From Gemmatimonadota bacterium (GTDB lineage: Bacteria; Gemmatimonadota; Gemmatimonadetes; Longimicrobiales; Gaopeijiaceae): DNA of 16,060 bases. A model generated the notes under the pieces. That model searched no databases, had not been told where the DNA came from, and was given only the letters and a program-made list of their open reading frames with translations. How positions within the stretch are numbered: the stretch's first letter is position 1; each line of letters opens with the position of its first letter. Shown here in pieces: positions 7,184-14,634 of the stretch. A program made the translations under genes and the position numbers. The stretch covers positions 1 to 16,060 of the forward strand of contig WGEM01000175.1 of assembly GCA_015492755.1 (NCBI GenBank), read 5' to 3'.

Positions 7184-7966
7184 GTGCGGCTGACCTTCCT
7201 GGGCACGGGGACGTCCTTCGGCGTCCCCGTCGTGGGGTGTGACTGCCGTGCCTGCACGTCGGCCGACCCCCGGGACCGCCGCACCCGACACGGTGCCCTG
7301 GTGGAGCTGGACGGGGGAACGCTCCTGGTGGACACGCCTCAGGAGCTGCGCCTGCAGCTCCTGGCCGCCGGCGCGTCCACCGTCGATGCGGTGTGGTTCA
7401 CCCATCTCCATGCCGATCACGTCTACGGGATCGACGACCTCCGCGTCTTCTCGGTACGCCGCCGTGCGCCTCTTCCGGCCTACGTGTCCGAGGAGCACCG
7501 GCGGGGCCTGGAGACCCATTTCGCGTACATCTTCGACGCCTCGGTGGAGGCTGCACCGGGAAGCTCCATCCCGAAGATGGAGGTCCACACCTTCCGCCAC
7601 GCGGAACCGGTGCGGGTGCTGGGCCACGAGGTGGTGCCTCTCAGGGTTCCCCACGGACCGGGGTCCGCGTACGGGTTCCGCGTCGGCGGCCTGGGGTACG
7701 TCACCGACGGGAAGGCGCTCCCCCCCGACGTGATGGACCTTCTTCGCGGCGTGGACGTACTTGTGCTGAACGCCCTGTGGTTCGGCAACCCGCACCCGGC
7801 GCACTTCAGCGTCGAGGAGGCCGTGGAGGCCGCGCGGGCCGTCGGTGCGGGGCGGACCTATCTCACGCATCTCACGCACCGGGTGACGCATGCCGAGCTG
7901 GAGGAGCGTCTCCCGGCGAACGTGATGCCCGCGTACGACGGACTCTCGGTGGAGGTGACTTCGTGA
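7184..7966 (+). CDS. PhnP-like metallo-beta-lactamase-fold hydrolase
   Basis: A 260-residue cytoplasmic MBL-fold enzyme. The active-site motif HLHADH is at 74-79, followed by His157 (VPHGPG), Asp175 (VTDGKA) and a C-terminal His in YLTHLTHR (226-233), the ligand set of a di-metal phosphodiesterase. The N-terminal LGTGTSFGVP and the Cys19/Cys21/Cys24 cluster (GCDCRAC) resemble PhnP, where cysteines there help bind a structural zinc. PhnP hydrolyses cyclic phosphodiesters, but no phn genes are present here, so the substrate is open; a nucleotide or sugar cyclic phosphate is only a guess. The GTG at 7184 is chosen for GGGAGGG at 7171-7177 and the family start RLTFLGTG. Its last four bases overlap the pgi start, suggesting coupled translation. 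Confidence 0.85.
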   Translation: MRLTFLGTGTSFGVPVVGCDCRACTSADPRDRRTRHGALVELDGGTLLVDTPQELRLQLLAAGASTVDAVWFTHLHADHVYGIDDLRVFSVRRRAPLPAYVSEEHRRGLETHFAYIFDASVEAAPGSSIPKMEVHTFRHAEPVRVLGHEVVPLRVPHGPGSAYGFRVGGLGYVTDGKALPPDVMDLLRGVDVLVLNALWFGNPHPAHFSVEEAVEAARAVGAGRTYLTHLTHRVTHAELEERLPANVMPAYDGLSVEVTS

Positions 7967-9351
7967 CCGCCGTGCGGATCGACGTCGGAAATCTCATGGC
8001 GCCGAGGCTGGCGGGTGGCGTGGAGCCGCAGCGTCTTCGCGGTGAACTCTCCGACACCTTCCGCGCCGCGTTCGCCGAGATGGAGCGTCGCAGGGAGGCC
8101 GGCGAGCTCGGTTTCCTGGACCTCCCCTACCGCACGGAACTCGTGCGGGAAGTGACCGCCGTGGCGGACGGTTTCGGGCAGTGGTTCGAGGACGTTGCGG
8201 TCCTGGGCATCGGCGGGTCGGGGCTGGGCGCGGAATCACTCCGGGACGCGCTCCTGGGGCCTTACTGGAATGCCATGAGCGACGAGGAGCGGGACCACTA
8301 TCCCCGGCTCCACATCCTGGACAACCCTGATCCCCATACCTTCCGGGGGCTCATGGCTCGGTTGGACCCTGCGCGCACGCTCTTCAACGTGGTGAGTAAA
8401 TCCGGCGCCACCGCCGAGACCATGGCGCTCTATCTCGCCGTGCGGGACCGCCTCGATGAGTCTGTGGGTCCGGACAAGGCGCGCGGCCACCTCCTCTTCA
8501 CCACCGACCACCGCCGGGGAGCGCTTCGCCGCATCGGTGAGGAGGAGGGCATTCCCATGCTGCCGGTCCCGGAAAACGTGGGAGGGCGCTTCTCGGTGCT
8601 CTCCCCCGTGGGTCTCCTGCCGGCAGCCGTGACGGGCGTGGACGTGGACGCGCTGCTGGCCGGCGCCGCGGCGATGGAGCAGCGCTGTCGAGAGCCGGAG
8701 CTCCTGGAAAACCCCGCCGGACTCCTGGCCACGCTCCTGTACGACGCGGAGGTGCGCGGCGGGCGGCCCATCCATGTGCTCATGCCGTACGCCGACCGCC
8801 TCCGCACGCTGACGTTCTGGTTCCAGCAGCTCTGGGCGGAGAGTCTGGGGAAGAAGCGGCGCGCCGACGGGAGCGCCCACATCCACGGTCCCACCCCGGT
8901 GGCGGCCCTGGGTGCCGTGGACCAGCACTCTCTCCTCCAGCTCTTCGTGGAGGGTCCCCCGGACAAGGTCATTCTCTTCATGGAGGTGGAGGACCACGGG
9001 CAGGAGGTGCCCATTCCCGTGCGGCATCCCGACGTGCCGGAGGTGGCCTATCTGGGCGGCCACACGCTGGAGGGACTCCTCCACACCGAACGCCGCGCCA
9101 CCGCGGAGGCGCTCCGGCGGGAGGGACGGCCCAACGCCACCGTCCTCGTGCCCACCATCGACGCGCATGCCATGGGCCAGCTCTACATGTTCTTCCAGAT
9201 GGCTACGGTCCTGGCGGGTGCGCTGTACGACGTCGACCCTCTCGACCAGCCCGGGGTAGAACTGGGAAAACAACTCACCTACGGGCTCATGGGAAGGGAG
9301 GGGGTGGAGGTGCCGGAGATCCCCGACCCCGATCCCGAGTGGGTCGTCTGA
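7963..9351 (+). CDS. pgi: Glucose-6-phosphate isomerase
   Basis: A 462-residue enzyme of the bacterial Pgi group, interconverting glucose-6-phosphate and fructose-6-phosphate. The two SIS-type subdomains carry the expected motifs: LGIGGSGLGAESL (81-93), SKSGATAET (145-153) for phosphate binding, ENVGGRFSVLSPVG (204-217) with Arg209, catalytic Glu293 in LWAESLGKK, His322 in DQHSLLQ, and Lys436 in GKQLTYGLMG. Length is typical of the shorter bacterial form. The GTG start overlaps the stop of the MBL-fold gene (GTGA at 7963-7966) and is preceded by GGAGG at 7951-7955. The 90 bases after it hold a small GC hairpin (9364-9377) and a TAACTTGAG island, so transcription may restart before the YtxH gene. 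Confidence 0.95.
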   Translation: MTAVRIDVGNLMAPRLAGGVEPQRLRGELSDTFRAAFAEMERRREAGELGFLDLPYRTELVREVTAVADGFGQWFEDVAVLGIGGSGLGAESLRDALLGPYWNAMSDEERDHYPRLHILDNPDPHTFRGLMARLDPARTLFNVVSKSGATAETMALYLAVRDRLDESVGPDKARGHLLFTTDHRRGALRRIGEEEGIPMLPVPENVGGRFSVLSPVGLLPAAVTGVDVDALLAGAAAMEQRCREPELLENPAGLLATLLYDAEVRGGRPIHVLMPYADRLRTLTFWFQQLWAESLGKKRRADGSAHIHGPTPVAALGAVDQHSLLQLFVEGPPDKVILFMEVEDHGQEVPIPVRHPDVPEVAYLGGHTLEGLLHTERRATAEALRREGRPNATVLVPTIDAHAMGQLYMFFQMATVLAGALYDVDPLDQPGVELGKQLTYGLMGREGVEVPEIPDPDPEWVV

Positions 9352-9383
9352 CGGATCGTCGCCCGCCGCCCGCGGCGAGGCGC

Positions 9384-9392
9384 TAACTTGAG
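9384..9392 (+). promoter_or_regulatory. Candidate -10-like element TAACTTGAG upstream of the YtxH-type gene
   Basis: The only AT-rich site in the pgi-YtxH gap, 50 bases before the ATG at 9442. It matches the TATCTTGAG island upstream of fabH in all but one base. No good -35 partner lies 15-19 bases upstream, so the case rests on recurrence and position. Confidence 0.3.
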
Positions 9393-9441
9393 CATTGAGA
9401 CACACCGCCCGGTGGTGCGGTGGCAGCCAGGGAGGAAGACC

Positions 9442-9864
9442 ATGCGAGACCGAGACGAACAGGCCTACATCGTCATCGAGCGCGACAGCGGAGGGGGCAT
9501 CGGCTCCTTCGTTCTGGGCGCGCTGGTGGGTGCGGGCCTCGCCCTCCTCTTCGCGCCGAAGTCGGGCGCCGAGACGCAGGAGGAACTGAAGGAACGCGCC
9601 CGCCAGCTCCGCGAGGCGGCGGAGGAGCGGGTCCGTGAGGCCCAGCGGCAGCTCGAGGAGCGCCTCGACGCCGCTCGTGAGGGTGTCCAGGAGCGCTTCG
9701 AGACCGTGAAGGAGGCCGTGGACGCCGGTCGTCAGGCGGCGCTGGAGGCCCGCAAGGAGCTGGAGCACAAGCTGGAGACCTCCAAGGCGGCCTACAAGGC
9801 GGGCGTCGAGGCCGCCAAAGAGGTTCTCGAGGAGGGCGACGAAACGGAGGCCGAGGCCTCCTGA
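9442..9864 (+). CDS. YtxH-domain membrane-anchored coiled-coil protein
   Basis: A 140-residue protein. After a short charged start (MRDRDEQAYIVIERD), a single glycine/alanine-rich membrane segment (about 19-36, GSFVLGALVGAGLALLF) is followed by APKSGAETQEEL, the typical YtxH junction. The remaining roughly 100 residues are an uninterrupted Glu/Arg/Ala-rich amphipathic helix, likely a coiled coil. YtxH proteins are general-stress or envelope-associated proteins of unclear function. The ATG at 9442 has GGAGG at 9431-9435; a TTG at 9388 in the same frame is less likely. The gene stops 105 bases before the assigned start of the BrkB-type gene, whose open frame however continues back to this stop. 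Confidence 0.8.
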   Translation: MRDRDEQAYIVIERDSGGGIGSFVLGALVGAGLALLFAPKSGAETQEELKERARQLREAAEERVREAQRQLEERLDAAREGVQERFETVKEAVDAGRQAALEARKELEHKLETSKAAYKAGVEAAKEVLEEGDETEAEAS

Positions 9865-9968
9865 CGCTCGGACTGGCCCGACACGCCGGATCCAGCGGCG
9901 CGCGCCCCTACTCGCAGCGGCGCCTGTACCGGGTCCGCGAGTTCCTGCGCCGGCTATGGGAGAAGTCG

Positions 9969-10838
9969 TTGGATGACGACATCTTCTTCATGGCCGGCGC
10001 CATCGCGTTCAACGTGGTGGTGGCCATCGTCCCGCTCCTCATCCTGGGGATCGGTGTGGCGGGGTTCGTACTCTCCGCCCGCTTCGGCGACCCCACGGAA
10101 GCGGTCCTGGCCCTCGTGGCGGAGCAGTTCCCGGAGGCGCGTGAGGGGGTGGTGGCCTCCGAAGCCCTCCGCCGCCCCATCCAGCGTCTGCTGGAAGAGC
10201 GGTCGGGCTTCACCCTCCTGGGCGCGGTGGCGTTCGTGTGGCTGGGTACGCGCCTGGTGGCGTCGCTCCGCATCGCCCTTCGCGAGATCTTCGACATCGG
10301 CCGCCAGCGCGGCATCGTCGAGGGCAAGCTCTTCGACGTGGCGGCGGTGGTGGTGGGGATCGCCCTCCTGACCGTGAACCTCGGCGTCACGGTGGCGCTG
10401 GAGACGGGACTCAGTTGGGGCGGAGCTCGCCTGGGGCTCGGGCCCACCACGCTCTCGGCTGCGGAGCGGACCCTGGGCGTGGTGGTGTCCTACGGCTCCA
10501 TCTGGGTCCTCTTCGTGGTGGCGTATCGCTACGTTCCGGCGCGCCGGATTGCGTGGCGCACCACACTGGTGGCGGCCACCTTCGCGGCGGTGTGCCACGA
10601 GGCCATGAAATGGACCTTCTCGTGGTACGCCACGGATCTGGCGAACTACGGCTCCACCTACGGGAGCCTGGCGGCGGTGGCGGTGCTCTTCTTCTGGATC
10701 TATTACGGTGCGGTCGTGTTTATCCTGGGAGGCGAAGTGGGTCAGGTCTACACCATGCGGAGGGCCGTCCGGATTGCGTGGGGAGACCTTCCGCCCACCC
10801 CGGAGAGCCACGGGTCGCAGGAGTCCGACGAGCGATGA
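9969..10838 (+). CDS. YihY/virulence factor BrkB family membrane protein
   Basis: An inner-membrane protein, 289 residues from the TTG at 9969, with about six membrane helices: 5-35, 82-104, 123-144, 170-188, 198-215 and 232-258. DDDIFFMAGAIAFNVVVAIVPLL at its start and the last segments (GSLAAVAVLFFWIYYGAVV and the GGEVGQVY turn) are characteristic of the family. Function is unsettled: the old RNase BN assignment for E. coli YihY was wrong, and transport or envelope roles have been proposed. The start is odd. No in-frame ATG, GTG or TTG lies between 9864 and 9969, yet the upstream codons read YRVREFLRRLWEKS, which looks like the normal N-terminal helix; only CTG codons (9861, 9873, 9924, 9945) could start it. 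The TTG has a fair site, GGGAGA, at 9958-9963. The stop overlaps the next ATG (ATGA). Confidence 0.85.
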   Translation: MDDDIFFMAGAIAFNVVVAIVPLLILGIGVAGFVLSARFGDPTEAVLALVAEQFPEAREGVVASEALRRPIQRLLEERSGFTLLGAVAFVWLGTRLVASLRIALREIFDIGRQRGIVEGKLFDVAAVVVGIALLTVNLGVTVALETGLSWGGARLGLGPTTLSAAERTLGVVVSYGSIWVLFVVAYRYVPARRIAWRTTLVAATFAAVCHEAMKWTFSWYATDLANYGSTYGSLAAVAVLFFWIYYGAVVFILGGEVGQVYTMRRAVRIAWGDLPPTPESHGSQESDER

Positions 10839-11434
10839 ACTGGATGAGGGGCGCGTTGGTGGGGGGCCTGATCATACCCGGCGTGACGGCCGCCGGCGTC
10901 TCCGCGCAGCCGGTGGAGACGTTTCGCGTCGAGGCTACGCCGCGGGAGATCGTCCTGGACGAGCCGCTGGTGGATCATGAGGGGCGCTACGTGGTGGTCC
11001 ACCTGGCGGAGAACCGGGTGTTCGTGTTCCAGGGCAGACGCGCCATCTGGTCGGCCCCGGCGGGAACCGGGACGGGTTTTCGCCTTGCGACGGGTGAGCA
11101 CGACTGGAAATTCTCCACCCCCCGCGGCCTGTTCCGGGTGCGGCGGGCGGAGAAGGATCCGCTCTGGGAGGCTCCCGACTGGTACTACGTGGAGCGTGGT
11201 CTCCCCATCCCTCCCGCCGACGACCCGGCGAGGGTGATGCGGGGAATCATGGGCAACACCGCCATCTTCCTGGGAGACGGCATCGCCATCCACGGCACCG
11301 ACCGTCCCGAACTCCTCCTGAACCCCGACCCCGAGGCGAGGCGCGTCTCTCACGGGTGCATCCGGCTCACCAACGAAGCCGCCCGCACGTTGATGCACAT
11401 GGTGGACGTGGGCACGCCCGTGCTCATCTTCTGA
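10835..11434 (+). CDS. Secreted L,D-transpeptidase (YkuD domain)
   Basis: A 199-residue exported enzyme. A signal peptide covers about 1-24, with a probable cut after VSA and before QPVETF. The YkuD domain (about 50-199) ends with [13 protein letters not shown] (152-164) and the active-site motif SHGCIRLTN (172-180), with catalytic Cys175 and His153/His173. Such enzymes make 3-3 cross-links in peptidoglycan or attach proteins to it. The ATG overlaps the BrkB-type stop (ATGA, 10835-10838); AGGAG lies 11 bases upstream, a rather long spacing. smpB follows after two bases and a cell-wall amidase gene lies beyond it, so this part of the operon has a wall-remodelling flavour. A carboxypeptidase-like role within the family cannot be excluded. 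Confidence 0.92.
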   Translation: MNWMRGALVGGLIIPGVTAAGVSAQPVETFRVEATPREIVLDEPLVDHEGRYVVVHLAENRVFVFQGRRAIWSAPAGTGTGFRLATGEHDWKFSTPRGLFRVRRAEKDPLWEAPDWYYVERGLPIPPADDPARVMRGIMGNTAIFLGDGIAIHGTDRPELLLNPDPEARRVSHGCIRLTNEAARTLMHMVDVGTPVLIF

Positions 11435-11436
11435 GC

Positions 11437-11895
11437 ATGGATCAGGCACGGAAGGTCGTGGCGCGCAACAGGAAGGCCCGCCACGAATACGAGATTCTGG
11501 AAACGCTGGAAGCGGGAATCGAGCTCAAGGGTCCCGAGGTGAAATCGCTGCGGGCCGGCCAGGTGTCCTTCCAGGACGCCCACGCCCGCGTGGAGGGCGG
11601 CGAAGTGTGGCTGTACAACCTCCACATCAGCCCCTACGAGCAGGCCAACCGCTTCAACGTCGATCCCCTCCGCCGCCGAAAGCTCCTCCTGCACCGGGAC
11701 GAAATCCGCCGCCTGGTGGGGAAGGTGGAGGAGAAGGGGCTGACGCTCATTCCGCTGGAGGTTTACTTCGTGCGGGGGTACGCGAAGGTGGCCCTGGCGG
11801 TGGCACGGGGCAAGAAGCTTCACGACAAGAGAGAGGCGCTCAAGCGGCGGCAGCAGGAGCTCGAGGCGAAGCGCGCCATGGAGCGTGGCCGATGA
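11437..11895 (+). CDS. smpB: SsrA-binding protein SmpB
   Basis: A 152-residue protein of trans-translation; it binds tmRNA and delivers it to stalled ribosomes. The opening [13 protein letters not shown] and the core [18 protein letters not shown] (about 25-42) are hallmark SmpB residues, followed by [14 protein letters not shown] (about 60-73). The C-terminal basic tail ([16 protein letters not shown] and onward) is the part that enters the mRNA channel. Length fits the family. There is no clear Shine-Dalgarno sequence and only two bases separate it from the L,D-transpeptidase stop, so translation is probably coupled. Its stop overlaps the amidase ATG (ATGA at 11892-11895). No tmRNA gene was recognised in the window. 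Confidence 0.96.
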   Translation: MDQARKVVARNRKARHEYEILETLEAGIELKGPEVKSLRAGQVSFQDAHARVEGGEVWLYNLHISPYEQANRFNVDPLRRRKLLLHRDEIRRLVGKVEEKGLTLIPLEVYFVRGYAKVALAVARGKKLHDKREALKRRQQELEAKRAMERGR

Positions 11896-12611
11896 GTGGG
11901 ACGAAGCGCTGGCGGCGCCCGGCCCCCGCTCGGACGTGGACGACGCTCATGCTGTGGGGCGTGATGTGTGCCACGGGCTCCCAGCTCCGCGGACAGACGG
12001 CCAACAGCGGGCTCACGCTGGTCTGGGCCGACGGGACCCGCGACACCGTGCCCGTTTCGCGGGAGATGGGGTATGCGGCGGCGCCGGTGGAGGTGCTGGA
12101 GCGGCTCGGCTGGAACGTGCAGAGCGCCGGTCTCCTCACCGCAGCGGGTGGACCGGAGGGGGTGGTGCTCACGATGCGCCCCGCCACTCCGGTGGTGCGG
12201 TGGGGGGAGGAGTTCGTGCAGCTGGCGGACGCGCCGTACCTGGCGGACGGACGCCTCTGGGTTCCGCTCCAGCTGGTGGTGGACGAGCTCCCCGGCAGAC
12301 TGCCGGACCTGTACGCCTACGATCCATCCGCCGGGGCGCTGCGCGCCGCGGATCCCGACGCCGTCCGGGCCGTCGCGGCCCTTCCCGAACTCCCCGCACC
12401 CGCGGGGGACGACCGCGCCGCGGGGCCGGATGAGGACGCGCAACCCGCCGAAGCCCCCCCGGCTGCAGCGGCCGTAACGCCCGCGGAGAGGGCGCCCGCG
12501 TCCCCCGAGCCGGCGGCCGAGCCGATGAGCAGACTGGTGATCATCGACGCGGGTCACGGGGGCGGAGATCCGGGCGCGCTTGGTCGAGGGGGCGTTCGGG
12601 AAAGGACGTAG
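11892..12611 (+). CDS. N-acetylmuramoyl-L-alanine amidase, N-terminal part (frameshifted)
   Basis: Reads 239 residues before a premature TAG. It has a basic start and hydrophobic segment (about 15-34, a probable signal peptide), then a domain at about 41-152 resembling the copper amine oxidase N-terminal-like repeat found in wall proteins ([18 protein letters not shown] at 118-135 is the recognisable part). A Pro/Ala/Glu-rich linker follows (165-211). The Amidase_3 domain then begins, [17 protein letters not shown], with zinc ligand His222 and Glu237. The frame is lost directly after that Glu; the rest of the catalytic domain is in the -1 frame from about 12602. GGAG at 11880-11883 serves the ATG. 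Intact, the enzyme would cleave the amide between MurNAc and the stem peptide. As written, it lacks most of the catalytic domain. Confidence 0.85.
   Translation: MSGTKRWRRPAPARTWTTLMLWGVMCATGSQLRGQTANSGLTLVWADGTRDTVPVSREMGYAAAPVEVLERLGWNVQSAGLLTAAGGPEGVVLTMRPATPVVRWGEEFVQLADAPYLADGRLWVPLQLVVDELPGRLPDLYAYDPSAGALRAADPDAVRAVAALPELPAPAGDDRAAGPDEDAQPAEAPPAAAAVTPAERAPASPEPAAEPMSRLVIIDAGHGGGDPGALGRGGVRERT
12600..12611 (+). other. Frameshift junction in the amidase gene
   Basis: The frame reads GAA AGG ACG TAG. Stepping back one base after GAA gives GAA AAG GAC GTA GCG CTG, that is E-K-D-V-A-L, the exact family consensus after GGVR, and the frame then stays open to 13267. One missing A in the run at 12601-12603 explains it. 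It may be a sequencing or assembly indel, a real mutation, or less likely recoding; the bases do not form a canonical X-XXY-YYZ slippery site in the reading frame. Confidence 0.85.
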
Positions 12612-12631
12612 CGCTGGGGATCGCTTGGATC

Positions 12632-13267
12632 ATGGCGGATCTGCTTCGCCGCGAGCCGGGGATCGAGGTCCGTCTCACCCGGGAAGACGACACCTTCGTC
12701 CCCATCTGGGATCGGGGCGAGCTGGCAACCCGTTGGAAGGGCGACCGCCCGGCGGTGTTCATCTCCATCCACGCCAACTCACTCCCCGGTCGGCGTTCGG
12801 TGAACGGATTCGAGACGTACTTCCTCTCCGAAGCCCGCACCGATCACGAGCGCCGCGTGGCCGCCATCGAGAACGCCCCCCTTCAGCTCCAGGAGCAGGG
12901 TGTGGACCCGGACGAGGAACCGGACCTGGGTTTCATCCTGGGTGACCTCCGGAACCTTGATCACCAGCACTGGTCGGCGCTCCTGGCGGAGTACGTGCAG
13001 GAGGAGCTGAGCGAGTTCCATCCGGGCCCCGACCGCGGCGTAAAGCAGGCACCTCTGGCGGTGCTCACCAATGCGCTCATGCCGGCGGTTCTGGTGGAGG
13101 TGGGCTTCATCTCCAACGAGGAGGAGGCGCTCCTCATGGCGCAGAGGGAGTTTCAGGACGAGGCGGCCCGGGCCATTGCCCGTGCGGTCCTTCGCTTCTT
13201 CCAGCGGTATCCGCCGGGCTCCGAGGGCGGGCCGTTCGACGGAGTCCCCCGCGACGAGGATCGCTGA
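12632..13267 (+). CDS. N-acetylmuramoyl-L-alanine amidase, C-terminal catalytic part (frameshifted)
   Basis: The listed ATG (12632) gives 211 residues, but the natural reading starts in this frame at about 12602 as a continuation of the upstream piece, for a joined protein of about 458 residues. It contains the rest of Amidase_3: EVRLTREDD, FISIHANS (zinc-ligand His codon at 12770), NGFETYFLS, and VLVEVGFISNEEEA with the catalytic Glu codon at 13097. The insertion between about 12830 and 13020 (acidic, with LGDLRNLDHQHWSALLAEYVQEEL) resembles the regulatory helix region of AmiC-type enzymes. Without the N-terminal piece it lacks a signal peptide and two zinc ligands, so it would be inactive alone. 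The lipoprotein gene starts two bases after its stop. Confidence 0.85.
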   Translation: MADLLRREPGIEVRLTREDDTFVPIWDRGELATRWKGDRPAVFISIHANSLPGRRSVNGFETYFLSEARTDHERRVAAIENAPLQLQEQGVDPDEEPDLGFILGDLRNLDHQHWSALLAEYVQEELSEFHPGPDRGVKQAPLAVLTNALMPAVLVEVGFISNEEEALLMAQREFQDEAARAIARAVLRFFQRYPPGSEGGPFDGVPRDEDR

Positions 13268-13269
13268 GG

Positions 13270-14634
13270 GTGCGGGCGTCGCGGGCGGTTCCGGCCCTCC
13301 TGGCGCTGGCGGCGGGATGCGTGTACTACAACGCGATCTACAACGCCCAGGAGGCTTTCCAGCGGGGTGAGACCCTCCGGAGGGCCGGGCGCCACGACAT
13401 GGCCCGTGCCGCGTACGCCGACGTGGTGCGCAAGGCCGCGGCGGGATACAGGAAGGAGCCCGACGGCCCCTGGGCGTCGGAAGCGCTGTACCTCCTTGGC
13501 CGCGCGCGGCTGCGGTTGGGAGAGGTGGAGGCCGCGAGGGAGGCGCTGGACGAGGCCGCGGCGCAGACGACGGACGAGGTGCTCCGGCACCGGATTCTCG
13601 TCTACCTGGCGCTGGCCGAAGAGCAGCAGGGTGAGCGCGAGCGCGCGCTCCAGACGGTGAACGAGGCGCTGCGTGTGCTCCGCGACGGGCCGGAGCTGGC
13701 CGAGGGGCACCTTCTCCGCGGACGCATTCTCCTCTCCGAAGGCCACGCCGACACCGGGTGGTGGGACCTGGACCGGGCTGCCGAGGCGCACCCGGCCTAT
13801 CGGGTGGACGCCGCCCTCGAGACGCTGCGTTGGGCGGTGCGGTACCACCGACGGGAACGGGCGCGCCAGGCCATCGCGAGCCTCGCCGCCGCCGGCGGGG
13901 ACGGCGTCGTTCTGGGACGCCTGGAGCCGGTGGTGCATGATGCCGCACGGGCCTGGGGTGTGACGCGGGCGGGGGAGCTCCTGGCGGCAGCCGACTCCGC
14001 TGGCTGGGACCGGGAGGTACGCGCGCGCCTGCGACTCCTGCGGGCGGAGTTCGCCGCGGCGGCAGGCGACACCGCCACCGCCCGGGCGCTGGCGAGACAG
14101 GTGGCGGAAGAAGCGGGCGAAGAGGGGGTCCGGGCGCGCGTGTGGCTGGCCCGGCTCAGCCTCCTCTCCGTGCGGGATCTGGCCGGACTCGGGCGCGTAC
14201 GCGCCGTGCTCCTTCCGGCGCAGGGTGCGCCCGCCGCCGACACGCTACTGGAGGCCCTGGCAAGAACCGAGACGCTGGCCGGGATGGGACCCGACGAGCC
14301 GCTGGCGTTCTTCGTGGCGGGTGAGGTGGCGCGCGACCGGCTGCGGGCCCCCGTGCTGGCGCGCGGTCTCTTCCTGGCGTTCGCCGACGCCGCACCGGAC
14401 ACGCCGTGGGCGCCGAAGGCCCTCCTCGCCGCACTGGAGGTGAGCCCGACAGAAGGGGATCGAGCCTGGATCAGGGGACGGCTGGAGCCGTACCGCGACA
14501 ATCCTTACGTTCTGGCCGCCCGGGGTGTGCCGGCCCCGGGATTCGAAACGCTGGAGGAGGAACTGGCCTTGCTCATGCGTCGCTTTCTTCAGCGATCCCC
14601 CGCCGAGCCTGGAAACGCCCGCCGTGGACCTTGA
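13270..14634 (+). CDS. TPR-repeat lipoprotein, function unknown
   Basis: A 454-residue protein starting at GTG 13270, with GAGGA at 13256-13260. The first 16 residues are a short signal peptide followed by Cys17 (ALAAGC), a plausible but imperfect lipobox with Ala instead of Leu at -3. The mature start CVYYNAIYNAQEAF resembles that of TPR lipoproteins I associate with Gemmatimonadota and related phyla. Residues about 30-200 form helical TPR-like pairs (ALYLLGRARLRLGEVEAAREAL and similar); the rest is alanine/leucine/arginine-rich helix, probably more divergent repeats. No catalytic motif was seen. It is likely a periplasm-facing scaffold, perhaps for the envelope enzymes encoded just upstream. 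Its last 11 bases overlap pyrD. Confidence 0.75.
   Translation: MRASRAVPALLALAAGCVYYNAIYNAQEAFQRGETLRRAGRHDMARAAYADVVRKAAAGYRKEPDGPWASEALYLLGRARLRLGEVEAAREALDEAAAQTTDEVLRHRILVYLALAEEQQGERERALQTVNEALRVLRDGPELAEGHLLRGRILLSEGHADTGWWDLDRAAEAHPAYRVDAALETLRWAVRYHRRERARQAIASLAAAGGDGVVLGRLEPVVHDAARAWGVTRAGELLAAADSAGWDREVRARLRLLRAEFAAAAGDTATARALARQVAEEAGEEGVRARVWLARLSLLSVRDLAGLGRVRAVLLPAQGAPAADTLLEALARTETLAGMGPDEPLAFFVAGEVARDRLRAPVLARGLFLAFADAAPDTPWAPKALLAALEVSPTEGDRAWIRGRLEPYRDNPYVLAARGVPAPGFETLEEELALLMRRFLQRSPAEPGNARRGP

Noticed and set aside
7119..7193. A 24-codon frame starting in the pyk stop (TGATG) and ending inside the MBL-fold gene
   Set aside because: Arg/Gly/Pro-rich, no ribosome site of its own and no recognisable product; it could be a chance frame in GC-rich DNA.
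9364..9377. Small GC hairpin after pgi as a terminator
   Set aside because: Only five pairs with a four-base loop and no T-run; such repeats arise often by chance at this GC content.
9388..9441. TTG start at 9388 for the YtxH-type protein
   Set aside because: It would overlap the likely promoter island, has no ribosome site and adds residues unlike the family; ATG 9442 has GGAGG at good spacing.
12597..12611. Programmed -1 frameshift at a slippery heptamer in the amidase gene
   Set aside because: GGGAAAG is present but out of register: the in-frame codons are CGG GAA AGG, so tandem tRNA slippage does not fit. A missing A explains the data more simply.
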